A DNA stretch of 64,000 nucleotides from Peromyscus leucopus (lineage: Eukaryota; Chordata; Mammalia; Rodentia; Cricetidae): NCBI RefSeq assembly GCF_004664715.2, contig NC_051086.1, positions 74,365,486 to 74,429,485 of the forward strand, given 5' to 3'. Each line of letters opens with the position of its first letter. Positions within the stretch are counted from its first letter, which is position 1. Position numbers and translations under genes: made by a program. This document shows positions 10,434 through 21,523 of this stretch, one piece after another. Below the pieces are notes generated by a model, which did not search any database, was not told the DNA's origin, and was given only the letters and a program-made list of their open reading frames with translations.

Positions 10434-11944
10434 AGAACTCTTTCTTTAAAAAAAGAAAAGGTTTTATTTACATTTGTGATGTGAAAATAACTTCTGCTAG
10501 CCTCCGAGTATCTTTTCATTGTCATAGGTTACCGTTTTCATAGTTTGAAAAGTTTAATTTGTGCAGATGGTCCTTTTATTGACCTCACTTTTGGTGTCAT
10601 ATTTACAAATTCTTTCTTTGACCTAAGGTTTAAAAGGTCTATGATGTTTTCTAAATTAAAAATTGCATATTGGATTTAGATTAGAGTTCTGTATGAAGGG
10701 TGAACGAGAGGTTATAATTCATTCTTGTGCATATCTTCATTCACTTTTCTTGTTACCATTTCTTGCAGTTTTTCAAGTTGTTTGGACAATTTGTCAAAAA
10801 TCAGTTTTCTATCTATGAAATCATCTGTTTACAATGCCTGTATTCTCTCCCATTAATCTATGTGGCTATATTTCCTCCAATATTACATTGTAAAAATTAC
10901 CATGGCTTTATAGTGAAGCTAAGTACAGGATAATATTTCCTCCAACTTAGCCTTTGTTATTCAGAATTATTTTACTTATTTTAGTATGTTTTCCATAATC
11001 TCAGAATATGCCAGAAGATGCAGAAAAGGATCACTCAGTTCAGCTTGGGTTGCTGTGTTGGTTTTGTAGATGGGAAATTGGCTAGAGGGAACTGACAGCT
11101 TATCTATGTTGGCTTTTCTACTCCGTGGATGAGGTTAGAGTTTTGACTGCCTTTGTCAGTGTCTTTTGTTCTGTCATTCTGGCTCTACACATATTTTTAT
11201 AAGATTCAGGAAATTACAACGCATTTGTCATCACCGAGAGGTGCTTTAGAAGTCATTAATATAAGGGAGTTTTCTCAATTGCTTTTTCTTCGTCTATTGA
11301 AATGATCATGTAGTTTTTCTTCATTAGTCTGTTAATATGACACATTACATTGATTAAGATTTGAGTGTTGAAAGTGCCTCTCAGGTCTAGGATAAACCCA
11401 ATATGTCCTGAGGTGTTAGGTGCTTGATGAATTGCTCCATTTGCTTTATTAATATTTTAGTTTTCTTTTCATGGATTTGGAATTTGTATGCACACATCAT
11501 ATTTTCTTTTTGTGTAATATTTCGAGCTTGGTATCAAGGTAACCCTAGTCTCCTGGTGATTCTGAAAGATTTCTCCTCTTATTTGTGGGAGCGATTGTGT
11601 AGAATCCATGTCATTTCTTTAAGGCAATTAAATTTCCTTGTGGAATCTGTGGTGGAAATTGCCACGGAGACCACCTGGCATCTGAAAACTTTGTTACAGA
11701 GTTCCTGAATAGAAGTTTGATGTTATTCGTGACTGTAGACTGTTCCACCTCTCTAAGTTTTTTAAAATAACTTTTGATACTTTATGCTTTTCAGTGAATT
11801 TGGGCCATTTTAACTGTGCTTTTAATTTATGAGATTAATATTCTTTGGATAATTTTATTGTTATTTTAATGCTTGTATGGTGTATAGTGCTGTGCCCATT
11901 TCATTTTTGTTAGTCTGTTTTTCAGGTGTTATACATTTTTAAGT

Positions 11945-13456
11945 GTATTTTTAATTGAGACAGAATTATATCACTTTTCCCCTCCGTTTCCTCCCTCTAG
12001 CCTCTCCTAGGTACTCTCCCTCCATCCTCTCCCACATCTCCCCCCTCAAGCTGTAGTTTCTTTTCCGTTCATTATTATTGTCACAGATGCATAAATACAA
12101 CCTGATGATTCCATTTTTGTCTGTTTGTATGTACGTGGTTTCAGAACTGACTACTTTGCATTCAACAACCAATGAGGGTTCATCCCTGGAAGAGGCTAAT
12201 TCTCCCTCATCTGTCTGTGATTAGTTGCCTGTAGTAATTTCTCTAGGGTTGGGACCCCAGGGAATCTTTCTCCTTCTTTGTTAACATGTCCATTGATATT
12301 TCTGCTTGTTTATGCAGTCATTTCTAGGAAAGATTGTTTCATGCAGCCTTTCTGGTATTCTGGCTTCTACAGTCTTTCAGTCCCCCTTCTGTGAGACTCC
12401 CTGAACCATAGATCCAGGAGCTGTAATGCAGTTGCATTCCCTAGGGCTGATCACCCATGACCTGTTGCTCTCTGCATGTGTCTGGTTGTGGTCCTCTCTG
12501 ATGGTCTCCATTTTCTGTAAAGAGGGGTTTCTTTGATGAAGGGTAGTAGCTACATGTATATGTGGGTGTAAAGATAAGATTTAGAATGTAAAAAGAAGTT
12601 CTGCTGTTCTAGCAAGGTGCTGCCAGTAGATTCTTTTCTAAGGCCCATGACTTTGAAAGACCCTAACCCTTCAGGCTTACACCCCCAAGCCCCAGGAAAT
12701 GAGAAACTAAAAATCTAGTTCCAAGGGCAAGCTGACCCAATCATTACTCAATCACCCCTGCCACAATGTAACAATGTAAAGAGATTTCTATTAAGAGATG
12801 TGCTCAACTTTGACTGGGATAATTGTAAATGTTCCCGAAAGACCACTGTGACCTTTATGTAAACTTCACTCCCACCCTGATACCCCCCTTGAGGTTTTGA
12901 GAAGAATGTGCATGTGGACGTGACTGTACCCACTTTGTGATCACTCTGTGATCAGAGCATGATCTCATGAAATTAGCCTCTAGACGTAAATTGTATGGGA
13001 ATTGTAATCTTGTGGTTTTTGTGAGTTTTTCCTTTAAAAGCACCTATGTGGCTGCAGTAGGATACGACTCTTGCTCTCAGGACAAGAGTAGCCCGTCTGT
13101 ACAGTCGCTTCAATAAACCTCGTGCTGTTGCATCAACTGGAGCAGAGTCTGGGTTCTTGGAGCGCCCACTCGAGAAGGTAGTACCCTAGATTTTGGGGTC
13201 TTTCAACTTCTCTTGCTCTGGGAAGCTGGCTTGGTATGATTTCCCTCTTGTTGAGTGAGCTGTAAGTCCAATAATATCTACTGTTTTTCACCAACATATG
13301 AGCACCTCTATGGCACCTCATGTGGACATCTTTCCATACTGTCATTGTTGTGGTTCATAGGTATTGCCACTAAGTAGGATTGTTTAATTGCTTCCCTCCC
13401 TTGGTAACTTGCACAGTGTTTTATGGTACTATGGAAGCTAGACTGCAAGAAGGAGA
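11945..13456 (-). mobile_element. Lx-type L1 3' region, split by a solo LTR
   Basis: It begins on the left with a TTTTTAATTGAGACAG end, then a C/T-rich stretch (CCTCCGTTTCCTCCC), and CAGAACTGACTACTTTGCAT followed by AACAACCAATGAGGG, typical of minus-strand rodent L1 3' ends. The 3' UTR reads on to 12653, stops at the solo LTR, and resumes at 13206 through about 13450 (GCACCTCATGTGGACATC, CTATGGAAGCTAGACTGCAA). No coding capacity remains. Confidence 0.7.
12654..13205 (+). mobile_element. Solo gammaretroviral-type (ERV1) LTR with 4-bp duplications
   Basis: The termini are inverted: TGAAAGACCC at the start and GGGGTCTTTCA at the end, the classic gammaretroviral LTR ends. ACTT occurs at 12650-12653 and 13206-13209, the 4-bp duplication expected for this class. 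Inside, a TTTAAAAG box lies near 13035 and AATAAA at 13112, fitting U3-R-U5 order on the plus strand. At 552 bp it is typical in length. No internal region is present, so it arose by LTR-LTR recombination. Confidence 0.9.
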
Positions 13457-13939
13457 TGTGGCGATATTTTATTTGTGCTAAAATGTGGTGATATTTTATT
13501 TGTATGTTAATAAATAAAGTTTACCTGGAGATCAGAGGACATAGATAGCCAGCCATAAACAAAAGTCAGGTGGTGGTAGCACACATCCTTAATCCAATCA
13601 CATGGCAAGCAGAGTTTCTGTGTGTTCAAGGACACAGCCAAGCGTGGTAACACATGCCTTTAATCCCAGTACCAACCATAGAGACCTGGAGGTCTGTACA
13701 GACAGGCAGTGACGAGGAAGTGAGGTGGCTGGGCTAAGAGCCAATGAGAAGGCAGAACAGCAAGGCAATAAAGGTGCAGATTAGACAGGAAGAAGCTGGT
13801 TCTCTTGGGAAGCTATGGCGGCATGGTGAGCTAAGGTTAGCTGGTGACTATTCCTATTTCTCTGATCCCTACGGCTGTTCACCCCTGTATTTGGCTCTGT
13901 GTTTCTTATTTAATAAGACTGTTTAGAAATTTGTTTACA
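13457..13939 (+). mobile_element. Solo ERV LTR carrying B1-like modules (copy 1)
   Basis: It runs from TGTGGCGATATTTTA to AATTTGTTTACA, flanked by AGGAGA (13451-13456) and AGGAGG (13940-13945), a 6-bp duplication with one mismatch. It holds GTTAATAAATAAAG near the start, two B1-like modules (CACACATCCTTAATCC; CACATGCCTTTAATCCCA), CCAATGAGAAGGCAGAAC, and TTCTTATTTAATAAGAC near the end. The family resembles what I remember as BGLII/RMER17-type LTRs; the name is uncertain. Related copies: 30321, 61828 and 63667. Confidence 0.75.
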
Positions 13940-14379
13940 AGGAGGCTTTTGGGTAAGATCCAGATTGAATAATTCAAGTCCCGTGTCCTAATATGTGGTG
14001 TCTTCACCCTCAATGCCTGAGAAACAGCCAAGGACTACATTAATACTCTATATTGTTTTGGGAATCACTTGGACTACCCCAATTACCATTTGAATGGAGG
14101 TTTCTCGTGTCTGGAATTGGGACTTTTGTTAGTCTATGGTTCTTGAGGGAGTATTGTCAGCTCAAGTGGCCTAAGTTCCTTTAAGACACACATACACACC
14201 ACACACATGTATTGTGTATAATTTTAGATAAATATAAAATAATATGACTCCTTGAGGCTTTATCAAATATACTTTCCAAAGGGGTAATTTTTGTTTGATT
14301 TTTTCCCTCTATTCTTCTGTCTTAATTTCTTTCAATTGTGCTCTTGGGTGAACTTAACAAATTAAGAGGAAAGAACATG

Positions 14380-14570
14380 TCAATTCCATTTACCCAGGAA
14401 CACACCATCTCTCCCGCTTTCCCCTCATTCCTTAATTTCCAGGTTTCCTTCTGGTGTATTTTTCCTTTAATCTGAAGAATTTCCTCTTGCATTTGTTTTA
14501 AAACATGCTTGCTGGTTCTTCACATGAAATGTCCAAAAATTTCCATGATCTGAGAATTTCTGTTATTATT
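14380..14570 (-). mobile_element. Ancient L1 (L1M-type), left part
   Basis: The plus strand reads CTTAATTTCCAGGTTTCCTT, CTTTAATCTGAAGAATTTCC and ACATGCTTGCTGGTTCTTCA, matching in order the reverse complement of an old L1. The continuation lies at 15702-15890, beyond three nested insertions. Confidence 0.65.
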
Positions 14571-15010
14571 TATTTATTTTGAAGTGTATCATATATATCA
14601 AGACTGGCCAAAAAACATTCTAAGTAGCCAAAGATAATCTTGAACTTTAAAAAAGTGATTTATTCATTCATTTATTTAATTTATGTGTTTGTGTGCTCAG
14701 CCTGCAGGGGGTTTATGATACTACATGCATTGCCAGAGCTATCAAATGCTGGATGGGGAGCATTAGGACCCCTGGACTGAAGTTACAGGTATTTAAGAGC
14801 TATTGTGTGAGTACTGGGAACTGAATTTGAGTCCTCTCAAATAGTGTGCTCTTGTAGCCACTGAATCATCTCTGCAGTTCCCAGTCTCGGAACTTTTGAC
14901 CTTCTTGTCTTTGCTTCCTGAGTGCTGGGATTATAGGTGTGCACCACCACATTTAGTTTATGCAATGCAAGGGACTTCACAAGGGCTTTGTGCATGCTAA
15001 GCAAGCACTC
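14571..15010 (-). mobile_element. ID-B1 type SINE split by a B3
   Basis: 14571-14655 holds the T-rich end and AAGACTGGCC...AATCTTGAACTTTA. 14881-15010 resumes with CTGAGTGCTGGGATTATAGG, GTGCACCACCAC and an ID-like part ending GTGCATGCTAAGCAAGCAC. Together they form one minus-strand B1 joined to an ID, interrupted by the B3 at 14656-14880. Confidence 0.7.
14656..14880 (-). mobile_element. B3-type SINE nested in ID-B1
   Basis: The plus strand reads TTAATTTATGTGTTTGTGTG, CCCTGGACTGAAGTTACAGG, GAACTGAATTTGAGTCCTCT and TAGCCACTGAATCATCTCTG, in B3 minus-strand order. Confidence 0.75.
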
Positions 15011-15305
15011 TTCTATTATTAATGTTTTTCTTTTATTTTACATACTGATCTCAGTTTCCCCTCTGTCCTCTCCTCCCATACCTTCCTCCCACCTCCCATC
15101 TACACCTCCCCATCCACTCCTTTTTCATCTTCATTCACAAAGAGGCAGGCCCCCCATGGGAGTTAACAAAATATGGCACATCAAGTTGAGGCAGGACCAA
15201 GCTCCTTCTCCTGTATCAAGCTGGGTGAGGCAACCCAGCATGGGGAAAAGGTTCCTAAAAGCCAGGTCAAGTTCTAGGAGCCCCACAAAGAGAGCAAGCT
15301 ACCTG

Positions 15306-15356
<51 letters not shown>

Positions 15357-15670
15357 GGGCAGAGGTTGATCTCATGCAGCCTCCCTAGCTGTTAGTCTAG
15401 AGTCCCTGCGCTTCCATGAGTTCAGGTGAGCTGTCTCTGTGGGTTCTCCTGCCATGACCTTGCACAATCCCTCCACTTTCTCTCCAGTTGGAATCCTGGA
15501 GCTCAGCCCAATGCTTGCCTATGGATCTCTGCATCTGCTTCCATCAGTTGCTGGAGGAAGGCTCTCTGATGACAATTAGGGTAGTCACCAACCTGATTAC
15601 AGGAGAAGGCCAGTTTGGACACCCTTTCCACTATTGCTAGCAGTCTTAGCTGAAATCATCCTTGTGGACA
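15011..15670 (-). mobile_element. Lx-type L1 3' region
   Basis: The left T-rich/pyrimidine end is followed by GAGGCAGGCCCCCCATGGG, ATATGGCACATCAAGTTGAG and GCAACCCAGCATGGGG, the same minus-strand order as 21850-22110. It continues to TTGCTAGCAGTCTTAGC. It inserted into the ancient L1 seen on both sides, and its right junction carries the inverted duplication at 15671-15725. Confidence 0.8.
15307..15354. repeat. (AC)n microsatellite inside Lx
   Basis: About 24 AC units lie within the L1 3' UTR. The related Lx at 21095-22121 has only ACTGTCACACATATG at the equivalent place (about 22050), so the tract expanded here after insertion. Confidence 0.97.
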
Positions 15671-15725
15671 AAAATAGCCTTCAAAATACGGAGACATCCC
15701 TTCTCCGTATTTTGAAGGCTATTTT
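15671..15725. repeat. Perfect 24-bp inverted repeat, 7-bp loop
   Basis: 15671-15694 is the exact reverse complement of 15702-15725; the loop is CATCCCT. The right arm (TCTCCGTATTTTGAAGGCTA onward) is native ancient-L1 sequence, so the left arm is an inverted copy placed at the Lx 5' junction. Confidence 0.97.
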
Positions 15726-15890
15726 CATTGGATATAAAATCCTTGATGGAAACTTCTTTTTCAACCCCAGGATGAAATGGTCTACTGTCTTATAGCTCTA
15801 AAAGTTTCTGATGAGAAATTTATCTTTATTTGGATCATTTTTTAATTGGTGTCAAACAAGCTATTCTTTTTCCTCTGGATGCATTCAGGA
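15726..15890 (-). mobile_element. Ancient L1 (L1M-type), right part
   Basis: The plus strand continues CATTGGATATAAAATCCTTG, AGTTTCTGATGAGAAATTTA and similar old-L1 matches, picking up where 14380-14570 stops (together with the arm at 15702-15725). Confidence 0.65.
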
Positions 15891-15924
15891 CATTTTTTTT
15901 TTTTTCATGGAGAAGATATCTAGA

Positions 15925-16010
15925 AGCGGGATGTATTGCTCAGAGGCAAAGCATTTGTTTAGTATATATAAGGTACTAGATTTGAATCATGGTACTTGTA
16001 AAGCAAAGTA
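15925..16010 (+). mobile_element. ID-like SINE fragment
   Basis: It reads GGGATGTATTGCTCAGAGGC, AAAGCATTTGTTTAGTATAT and TTTGAATCATGGTAC, a diverged ID head with A and B box remnants. Confidence 0.6.
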
Positions 16011-16220
16011 AGCTACCTCAGGTGCAGCATTTTAGCAAGTGCCAATCTCAGACTGATGCATGTAGAGTGCTGCTCACAAAATGGCCAGTGCTTCTGACAG
16101 CCGCACGTTAGCTAGGCTTCTGAACCTTCCACTAGACCTATTCATGCATCTGCAAAGTCCAGGTTTATTAAAGAGCCCTGCAGCACCAGTTTAGCCTCTC
16201 CTCTCGTAATATCTGATCCC

Positions 16221-16398
16221 TGTGGTGTTTGAAAGAGAATGGCCTGTAAGCTCATGTGTTTGAATACTTGGTGGAACTACTTTGGAAGGATTAGGAGGTG
16301 TGAACTTGTTGGAGTATATGTGTCACTAAGAGTGGGTTTTGAGTTTTCAAAAGACTGGTTCCATTTCCAATGTGTTCTCTCTCCCTCTCCCCCTCCCT

Positions 16399-16459
<61 letters not shown>

Positions 16460-16636
16460 CCCGCCACATTTCTTCTGCTTGAGGATCAAGATGTGATTTC
16501 TCAGTTTTTCCTACTGCCATACCTCTATCATCATAGACTTGAACCCTCTGAAACTGTAAGCCCAATCAAATGCTTTCTTTTATAAATTGACTTGGTCATG
16601 TTGTTTTATCGTGGCCATAGAAAAGTAACTAGGACA
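16221..16636 (+). mobile_element. ORR1-type MaLR LTR
   Basis: It runs from TGTGGTGTTTGAAAGAGAAT to AGTAACTAGGACA. Landmarks are ATGGCCTGTAAGCTCATGTG, GGAAGGATTAGGAGGTGTGA, GTGGGTTTTGAGTTTTCAAA, a (TC)n tract and CTCTGAAACTGTAAGCCCAA. This is the ORR1 order. No 5-bp duplication is evident. Confidence 0.85.
16401..16454. repeat. (TC)n microsatellite inside ORR1
   Basis: An almost pure TC tract has expanded from the pyrimidine patch normally present in ORR1. The CT/GA reading frames across it are not genes. Confidence 0.97.
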
Positions 16637-18672
16637 GTTTTCCACAATATCTAATTAGATTTTGTTCACCACCATCCTCCATGATGTCTGATCTCTAGAA
16701 ACATAAATGGTTTATTGGACCAGCTTACAGAGAACACTCTTTGTTGTAGATATTTGCTGAGAAATTTTCCCCTTGCCAACTCCACCCTGCTCCTTAGTTA
16801 TAGAATCAGCTTGCTTGTACTATATTTGGATTTGAGACTTCCATTGTGAAATCTCATTGCTGTGGTCCCACCATGTATATGATTATGTTCTTTACGTTTT
16901 AAACAATACCACAGAAAGAGTAATTTTATCACCTCTTTATTCCTATTTAACCCCATTAAACTTGTCTTCTTGTAGTCCTTCATTACACTACCCTAACCCA
17001 AGTTTGTTTGAACCCCTCAGCTTTCAAAAGTTTCCTGTCTTTGTGTCTCCTCATGGAACAATGGATTCCCTCTATGCTTCCTCAGTCCCCCACAACTGGG
17101 GCTGCCCTTAATTGAGGCAGCAAGACAGAGAAAATTGAAGAGATATCTTCCTCTGCAGTCCTTGGACCACAAACATTCTTTTACCCAGTTGATCTTGGTA
17201 GGGCAGTTTTCTCTCATGGGTTCAGTTGCCCATGCAACATTACTATGACAACTGCAGAGCCGCTCTGTGACTTGGGGGCAAGACTGGGAGAGGAACAAAG
17301 AAAGAAGGAAAGACAGAGTGAGAACACAAACACAATGCTGGGGATCTCTCGCATGCCCTCCTCCTGCAGGAACGCTTTCTCAGTCCTCATGGCAGAAAGA
17401 AGAATGTTCCTTCAGAGTCAAGGTGCATGCCTTACTAACCTGGTTGTCAAGGAGAGGAGCACAAAAGGCAGGAACAAAGCATGCTAGAGTCTGTCCCAGT
17501 TCTTATGTTCTCTAGCACGCTGTTTTTCAGAATCAAGACTTTCATTTTGTATTCTTCCAGTTTTTCATTGCAGGCAGTAAGAGAGAGGCCTCGTGGTGAG
17601 CTTATTCCTTCTTGACTGGTGCTGTCACTTGTATGATTTAAAAGTAAAAAATTCTTGAAGATGGGTAAAGTCCCGGCAGACTGTGGAGGTTGTGGCTCTC
17701 GTTTTTGAATCATTTATCAGGGTCCACGAGCTGATACTTTGAACAGTAATTCTGGAAGAAAATTATTTGAAGTTGGGTTTGTTCTGGAAAATCTAGCAGG
17801 TGCATTTAGCAGCACTTTCTGATCTCTAAACTTAATCTGGTGTTTTCTCTGTATTTCCGTCTCACAGATGACTTCTTTCTCATTCTTCGAACAGTGAATA
17901 GAAATTGTCTATTCTGTTGTCTTCCTTTAACAGTGAATCAAATCATTCAGTTCTTGAGGAAGGGAGCTCTTCTCAATCTCATGGACGTCCTTAGCATCTA
18001 GGGACAATGCCTGCAGTTGATAGGCACTGTGTATATATTGATCTGATAATTGAATGAGGAGTTTGTACATACCTTTTCCAAATATAAGTGTCTTCACATA
18101 AAGGGTAATGGCACCCAGATGTTATAAAATCTGAACCTTATACTTTCTCATACATATTTTTGTTTGTTTTAGATTCTCAGGGACATGTGTTCTCAAGGTC
18201 ACCTTTTCATACTGGATTCTCGACACAGCTACATTTGTGTCTTATGTCTCTTTGTTCTGCTGCATATAAAACAAGCATGAGCTTAGACTTCTTCCTTTGC
18301 TTCCCAAATCCTTTATAGAAAGTGACCTCTTCATGTGTCACACACATATGAATGTGAGGTAGGTGCATCTACCTGTAAGTGCGTAGATTCTGAGAAGGTC
18401 TACAATGATGGAGAGGTACTTCCTTGCAGCACCTCCCAAGGTCTCATTGAGTATTAGATGCTTTTTAGAGTTTAACTACCCCATTGCTCTCAAATCTGCC
18501 CTTTGTGCTAGGTGATATGAGACAAAATAATTAATCGAATTCTATTTGGTTAATATACAAAGTTAGATTTGTTACTATACAAAGGGGCTTGTTAATAGGC
18601 CTTTGGATAATGAAAAGTAACCTGATAGATGTGGCCAAGGCTTTAAGATTTCAGTTCCTACTCTCTAAGTAT
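16637..18672. other. Mostly unique sequence with one X-box-like site
   Basis: No transposon is recognised. 17000-17500 is less AT-rich than its surroundings and holds overlapping short frames on both strands without a known domain. See the separate entry at 17225-17238. Confidence 0.5.
17225..17238. promoter_or_regulatory. RFX X-box-like palindrome
   Basis: GTTGCCCATGCAAC fits the RFX half-site pair GTTGCC / GCAAC with a 3-bp spacer. A single site in unique DNA could be chance. Function is inferred from the motif only. Confidence 0.3.
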
Positions 18673-18674
18673 TA

Positions 18675-18974
18675 TTTGTGTTCCTATGTGTGTGAGCACC
18701 TGAACGTGTACGTGTTGTGTGTTCATATGTTATTTTTTTTTTTTTTTTTTTTTTTTTTGTAACAAAGTCTCTTACTGGCTTAGATCTTGTCAAGTAGGCT
18801 AGGTTGACTGGCCAGTGATTCCCAGGGGTCTGCTTGTCTCTGTCTCCCCCAATACTGGGATTACAGGCATATATCACGCATCTGGCTTTTTGAAAGGGGA
18901 TTCCAGGGATCAAACTTGGGTCATCATGCTTGTACAACAAGCATTTTACCAGACAACCCATCTTTCCAACTCCT
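18675..18974 (-). mobile_element. B4-type SINE
   Basis: The plus strand shows a poly-T patch (about 18729-18758), AACAAAGTCTCTTACTGG, CTGGCCAGTGATTCCCAGGG, TACTGGGATTACAGGCATAT and then the reversed ID head CTTGTACAACAAGCATTTTA...CATCTTTCCAACTCC. This is B4 in reverse. Confidence 0.8.
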
Positions 18975-19574
18975 TCAATACTTTAGTACTGTTTTTACTG
19001 CTATGATTTGAGCCACACTCTCTATTATTTCCTAATTCTGCCATAAAACAGAGAAATAGTGAAAGTAAAATTAGGGTTGGAAGTGAAAGTTTATGCATCA
19101 TGACACATGGATTTATTTATTTAATGAAGAACAGGAGCAAGGTGCCCATCCTGAGGAAAAAAAAAAGGGTCACCACTTGCTTACAAGAGGTCATGGAATT
19201 TGCAGTTAGAAGACCTGAGGTTACATTCTTGCTTAGCAGAGAATTCCTACTTGCATTATTTTGAGATAAGTCTTTATTTCAGATTGGGGAGGGTTCTTGC
19301 ACATTTTCTTCACGTGAAAAATTCTTGTACAGCTTTGTACGTCTATTTCAAATTTCCATTATTTGGTTCATTTATCTATTGTCTCTTTGGGTCTCAATTA
19401 CATCCATAAAGTGAGAATAATCATATCTGGGGGATGAGAAGTTGCTATAGGGATGGGAGAAAATAACACAAGCAAAGATGTTTTGTAGAGTGTCATTTCA
19501 GTGTATCAGCCCCTAGTTTCTTTTTTTTCTTTTTTTTTGTACCTGAATTTTAGCAGTGATGACCCCATGAAAAG

Positions 19575-20190
19575 ATATTTATTGTCTTCTTTTTATTTTT
19601 ACCTTTACTTTTTATTCTTTCTCCTTGTAGGTACACATCATTTGCATAATTTCATACATACATAATGCATTGTGATCATATTCACCCTTATTACCATCTT
19701 CTGTCCCCTTCATCTCCTGCTGACCCCTTCTTCCTAATTAGCACTTCCCCACTTTCACGACTTTTTTTAATGTTGCTGACTTTAATTGGGATTGCTTGTA
19801 TGAGCAACGGTAAGGGGTTATTTACTGGAACACGGACAACTTACCTATCATTACACACTGAAGAAAATGACAACTTTACTTATTCTGTCCCCATAATTAC
19901 TAACTGTCAATAGCTCCTGCTGGAGGGATTTGCCTCACCACATGCCCTCATCTATGATGGGATGTTGAAAGGTCCAATTTTGTGCAAGTATTGCACAGCT
20001 ATCCAAAGCTTCTGTGTGCACGAATCCAAGGCTGTATCATATCCAGGAGGCAGCATTTTATGGAACCTCTTCCCATCCTCTGGTCCTCACATTTCTTTTG
20101 ATCCTCTTTTCTACAATGTTTCCAGCTTATTATTTTCATACTCTAGTGCCAATAGAGTTGTCCTCGAGTTCTTTTGAGGCCCTTTAAAAT
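19575..20190 (-). mobile_element. Lx-type L1 3' region
   Basis: The left part is T-rich, then CTTCTGTCCCCTTCATCTCC, GGACAACTTACCTATCATTA, TAATAGCTCCTGCTGGAGGG-like text (19910) and CATCCTCTGGTCCTCACATT. The order fits minus-strand rodent L1 3' UTR. Confidence 0.65.
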
Positions 20191-21017
20191 TCTTTTATCA
20201 ACGAGCCCAAGAACTTGGAAAAGTCCTTCAGTGATACAAATATGTCTAGTAGACCCATCATATCTGCATCCTCTGGTTTATTATGAACTAGTCTTCTATA
20301 ATTATGAGTCCTGTTTTCTTTTTTAGCTGAAGTTAACTTTAGTCAGGTAATCTAGGTATTAAAATTTAGTTTGAGATAATTGTGAAATAGTCTTATGTGA
20401 GCAAGTGCACCCTGGAAACTCTAGAACTTTTTATTAGCTAGAACATATCTCCAGTGAAAATAGTATGGGTAGTTTTGAGATGTCTTTGGTTGACACATGA
20501 GTTTAATTAAAGTAAGTGTGCATGTGGGAAACTTCTGGAAAATTACTCGTACTGATGAGAGTCTAAGAAAAATCCTGTGTGGTCACATCAATAAATAAAT
20601 CTTCTGGCTGTTTAATGTTCACCTTCCAGATCTATTCTCTGTGATAAATGTCCACACCAAAACTCTTGTGACTGGAAGTCTAGTTTACATCATTTTTTAT
20701 TTGTTGAAGCAATTTATGTATAACTATTTAAAGTCAGTTTACAAGAAGATGAAAGTAAGTTTAAATGATGGTGCGTGAATCCCTTATTATGCCATTTTCC
20801 TAATCCAATAGTTGACTTGTTTCCAGGTGCCCTGCAGATTCCAAGTGCATAGTGTTTGTGGTTGTTAGCTTAGTGATCGTAAGATTTAGAATCCATGCTT
20901 TACTTAACATTTGTTAACACTTTCTATTCTGTAGTGCTTACCTTCCTCTCCCTTAGATGTTGTTTAATAACATTTTCTCATTTAATCATTCCATTAATTT
21001 TTTTTTCTTTTTCGGTT
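20191..21017. other. Unique AT-rich sequence
   Basis: No repeat or exon is recognised. Confidence 0.5.
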
Positions 21018-21202
21018 TGTGCCAGTTAGCTTCTGCCAAGTTGATACCCAGGAAGGTGGAACTTTCAATTGAGGAACTGCCCCATCAGATTTTTTTATTA
21101 ATTAAATTTATTCATTTATTTTACGTCCCCACTGGTTTTGCCTCCCTCCTCTCCTTTCACTTCCTCTCCCCATCTCCCCCCACCAACCCTGCAATCTATT
21201 CC

Positions 21203-21521
21203 TGTAGTGGGTAGCCATTCCAGCTTGGATCTGGAAGTTCCAACCCCCATTGAGACTCTGGCAACTGTCACGCCTACGAGGCGGGGCGAGGGGAGGCGCC
21301 GGGGCACCCGAGAGCTGGATGGGCCAGCGCTCGCTCTGGGCGCTCTCGGTGCCGGGACGCTGACCAGTGCAGATTGACTGTGTAGAGCTCCGGAGAACAC
21401 CGCTGGACTGCATTACACCTTCCCCAGACCCTGCGACCTACCCATTACTTAATTTGTGAGTTACGCCATTAAATAAATATCCTTTTAACTACGTGGAGTG
21501 GCCAAAATAATTTCTCCAATA
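21203..21521 (+). repeat. Full-length LTR of the object
   Basis: It starts TGTAGTGGGTAGCCATTCCA. The GC-rich U3/R part holds an imperfect hairpin: CCGGGGCACCCGAGAG at 21299-21314 against CTCTCGGTGCCGG at 21343-21355. AATAAA lies in ATTAAATAAATATCC near 21470. The 3' end near CTCCAATA is set by the primer-binding site two bases on and by the older copy at 5208-5512. Confidence 0.85.
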
Positions 21522-21523
21522 TC

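Larger units (their letters stand above)
9250..11945 (-). mobile_element. Ancient L1 (L1M-type), 3' end to ORF2, broken by later insertions
   Basis: Plus-strand pieces follow old mammalian L1 in reverse order: 9285-9430 (GAATAACATATGATAAAATC, then CTGAGTAGCATTCTGG), 9863-10214 (GAACTGCTGTACCATG), 10485-11110 (CATTAATCTATGTGGCTATA) and 11230-11735 (ATTGAAATGATCATGTAG, ATATGACACATTACATTGAT). Interruptions are a TG tract (9529-9573), a tRNA-type SINE (9590-9757), an ID (9788-9862) and a B3 (10215-10433). All ORF2 reading frames are destroyed. Confidence 0.75.

Noticed and set aside
16239..16585. Frames with long Ser-Leu or Arg-Glu runs
   Set aside because: Translation of a (TC)n tract inside an ORR1 LTR.
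17245..17713. Overlapping 80-88 codon frames on both strands in unique DNA
   Set aside because: No known domain, no splice or promoter context, and competing frames overlap on both strands.
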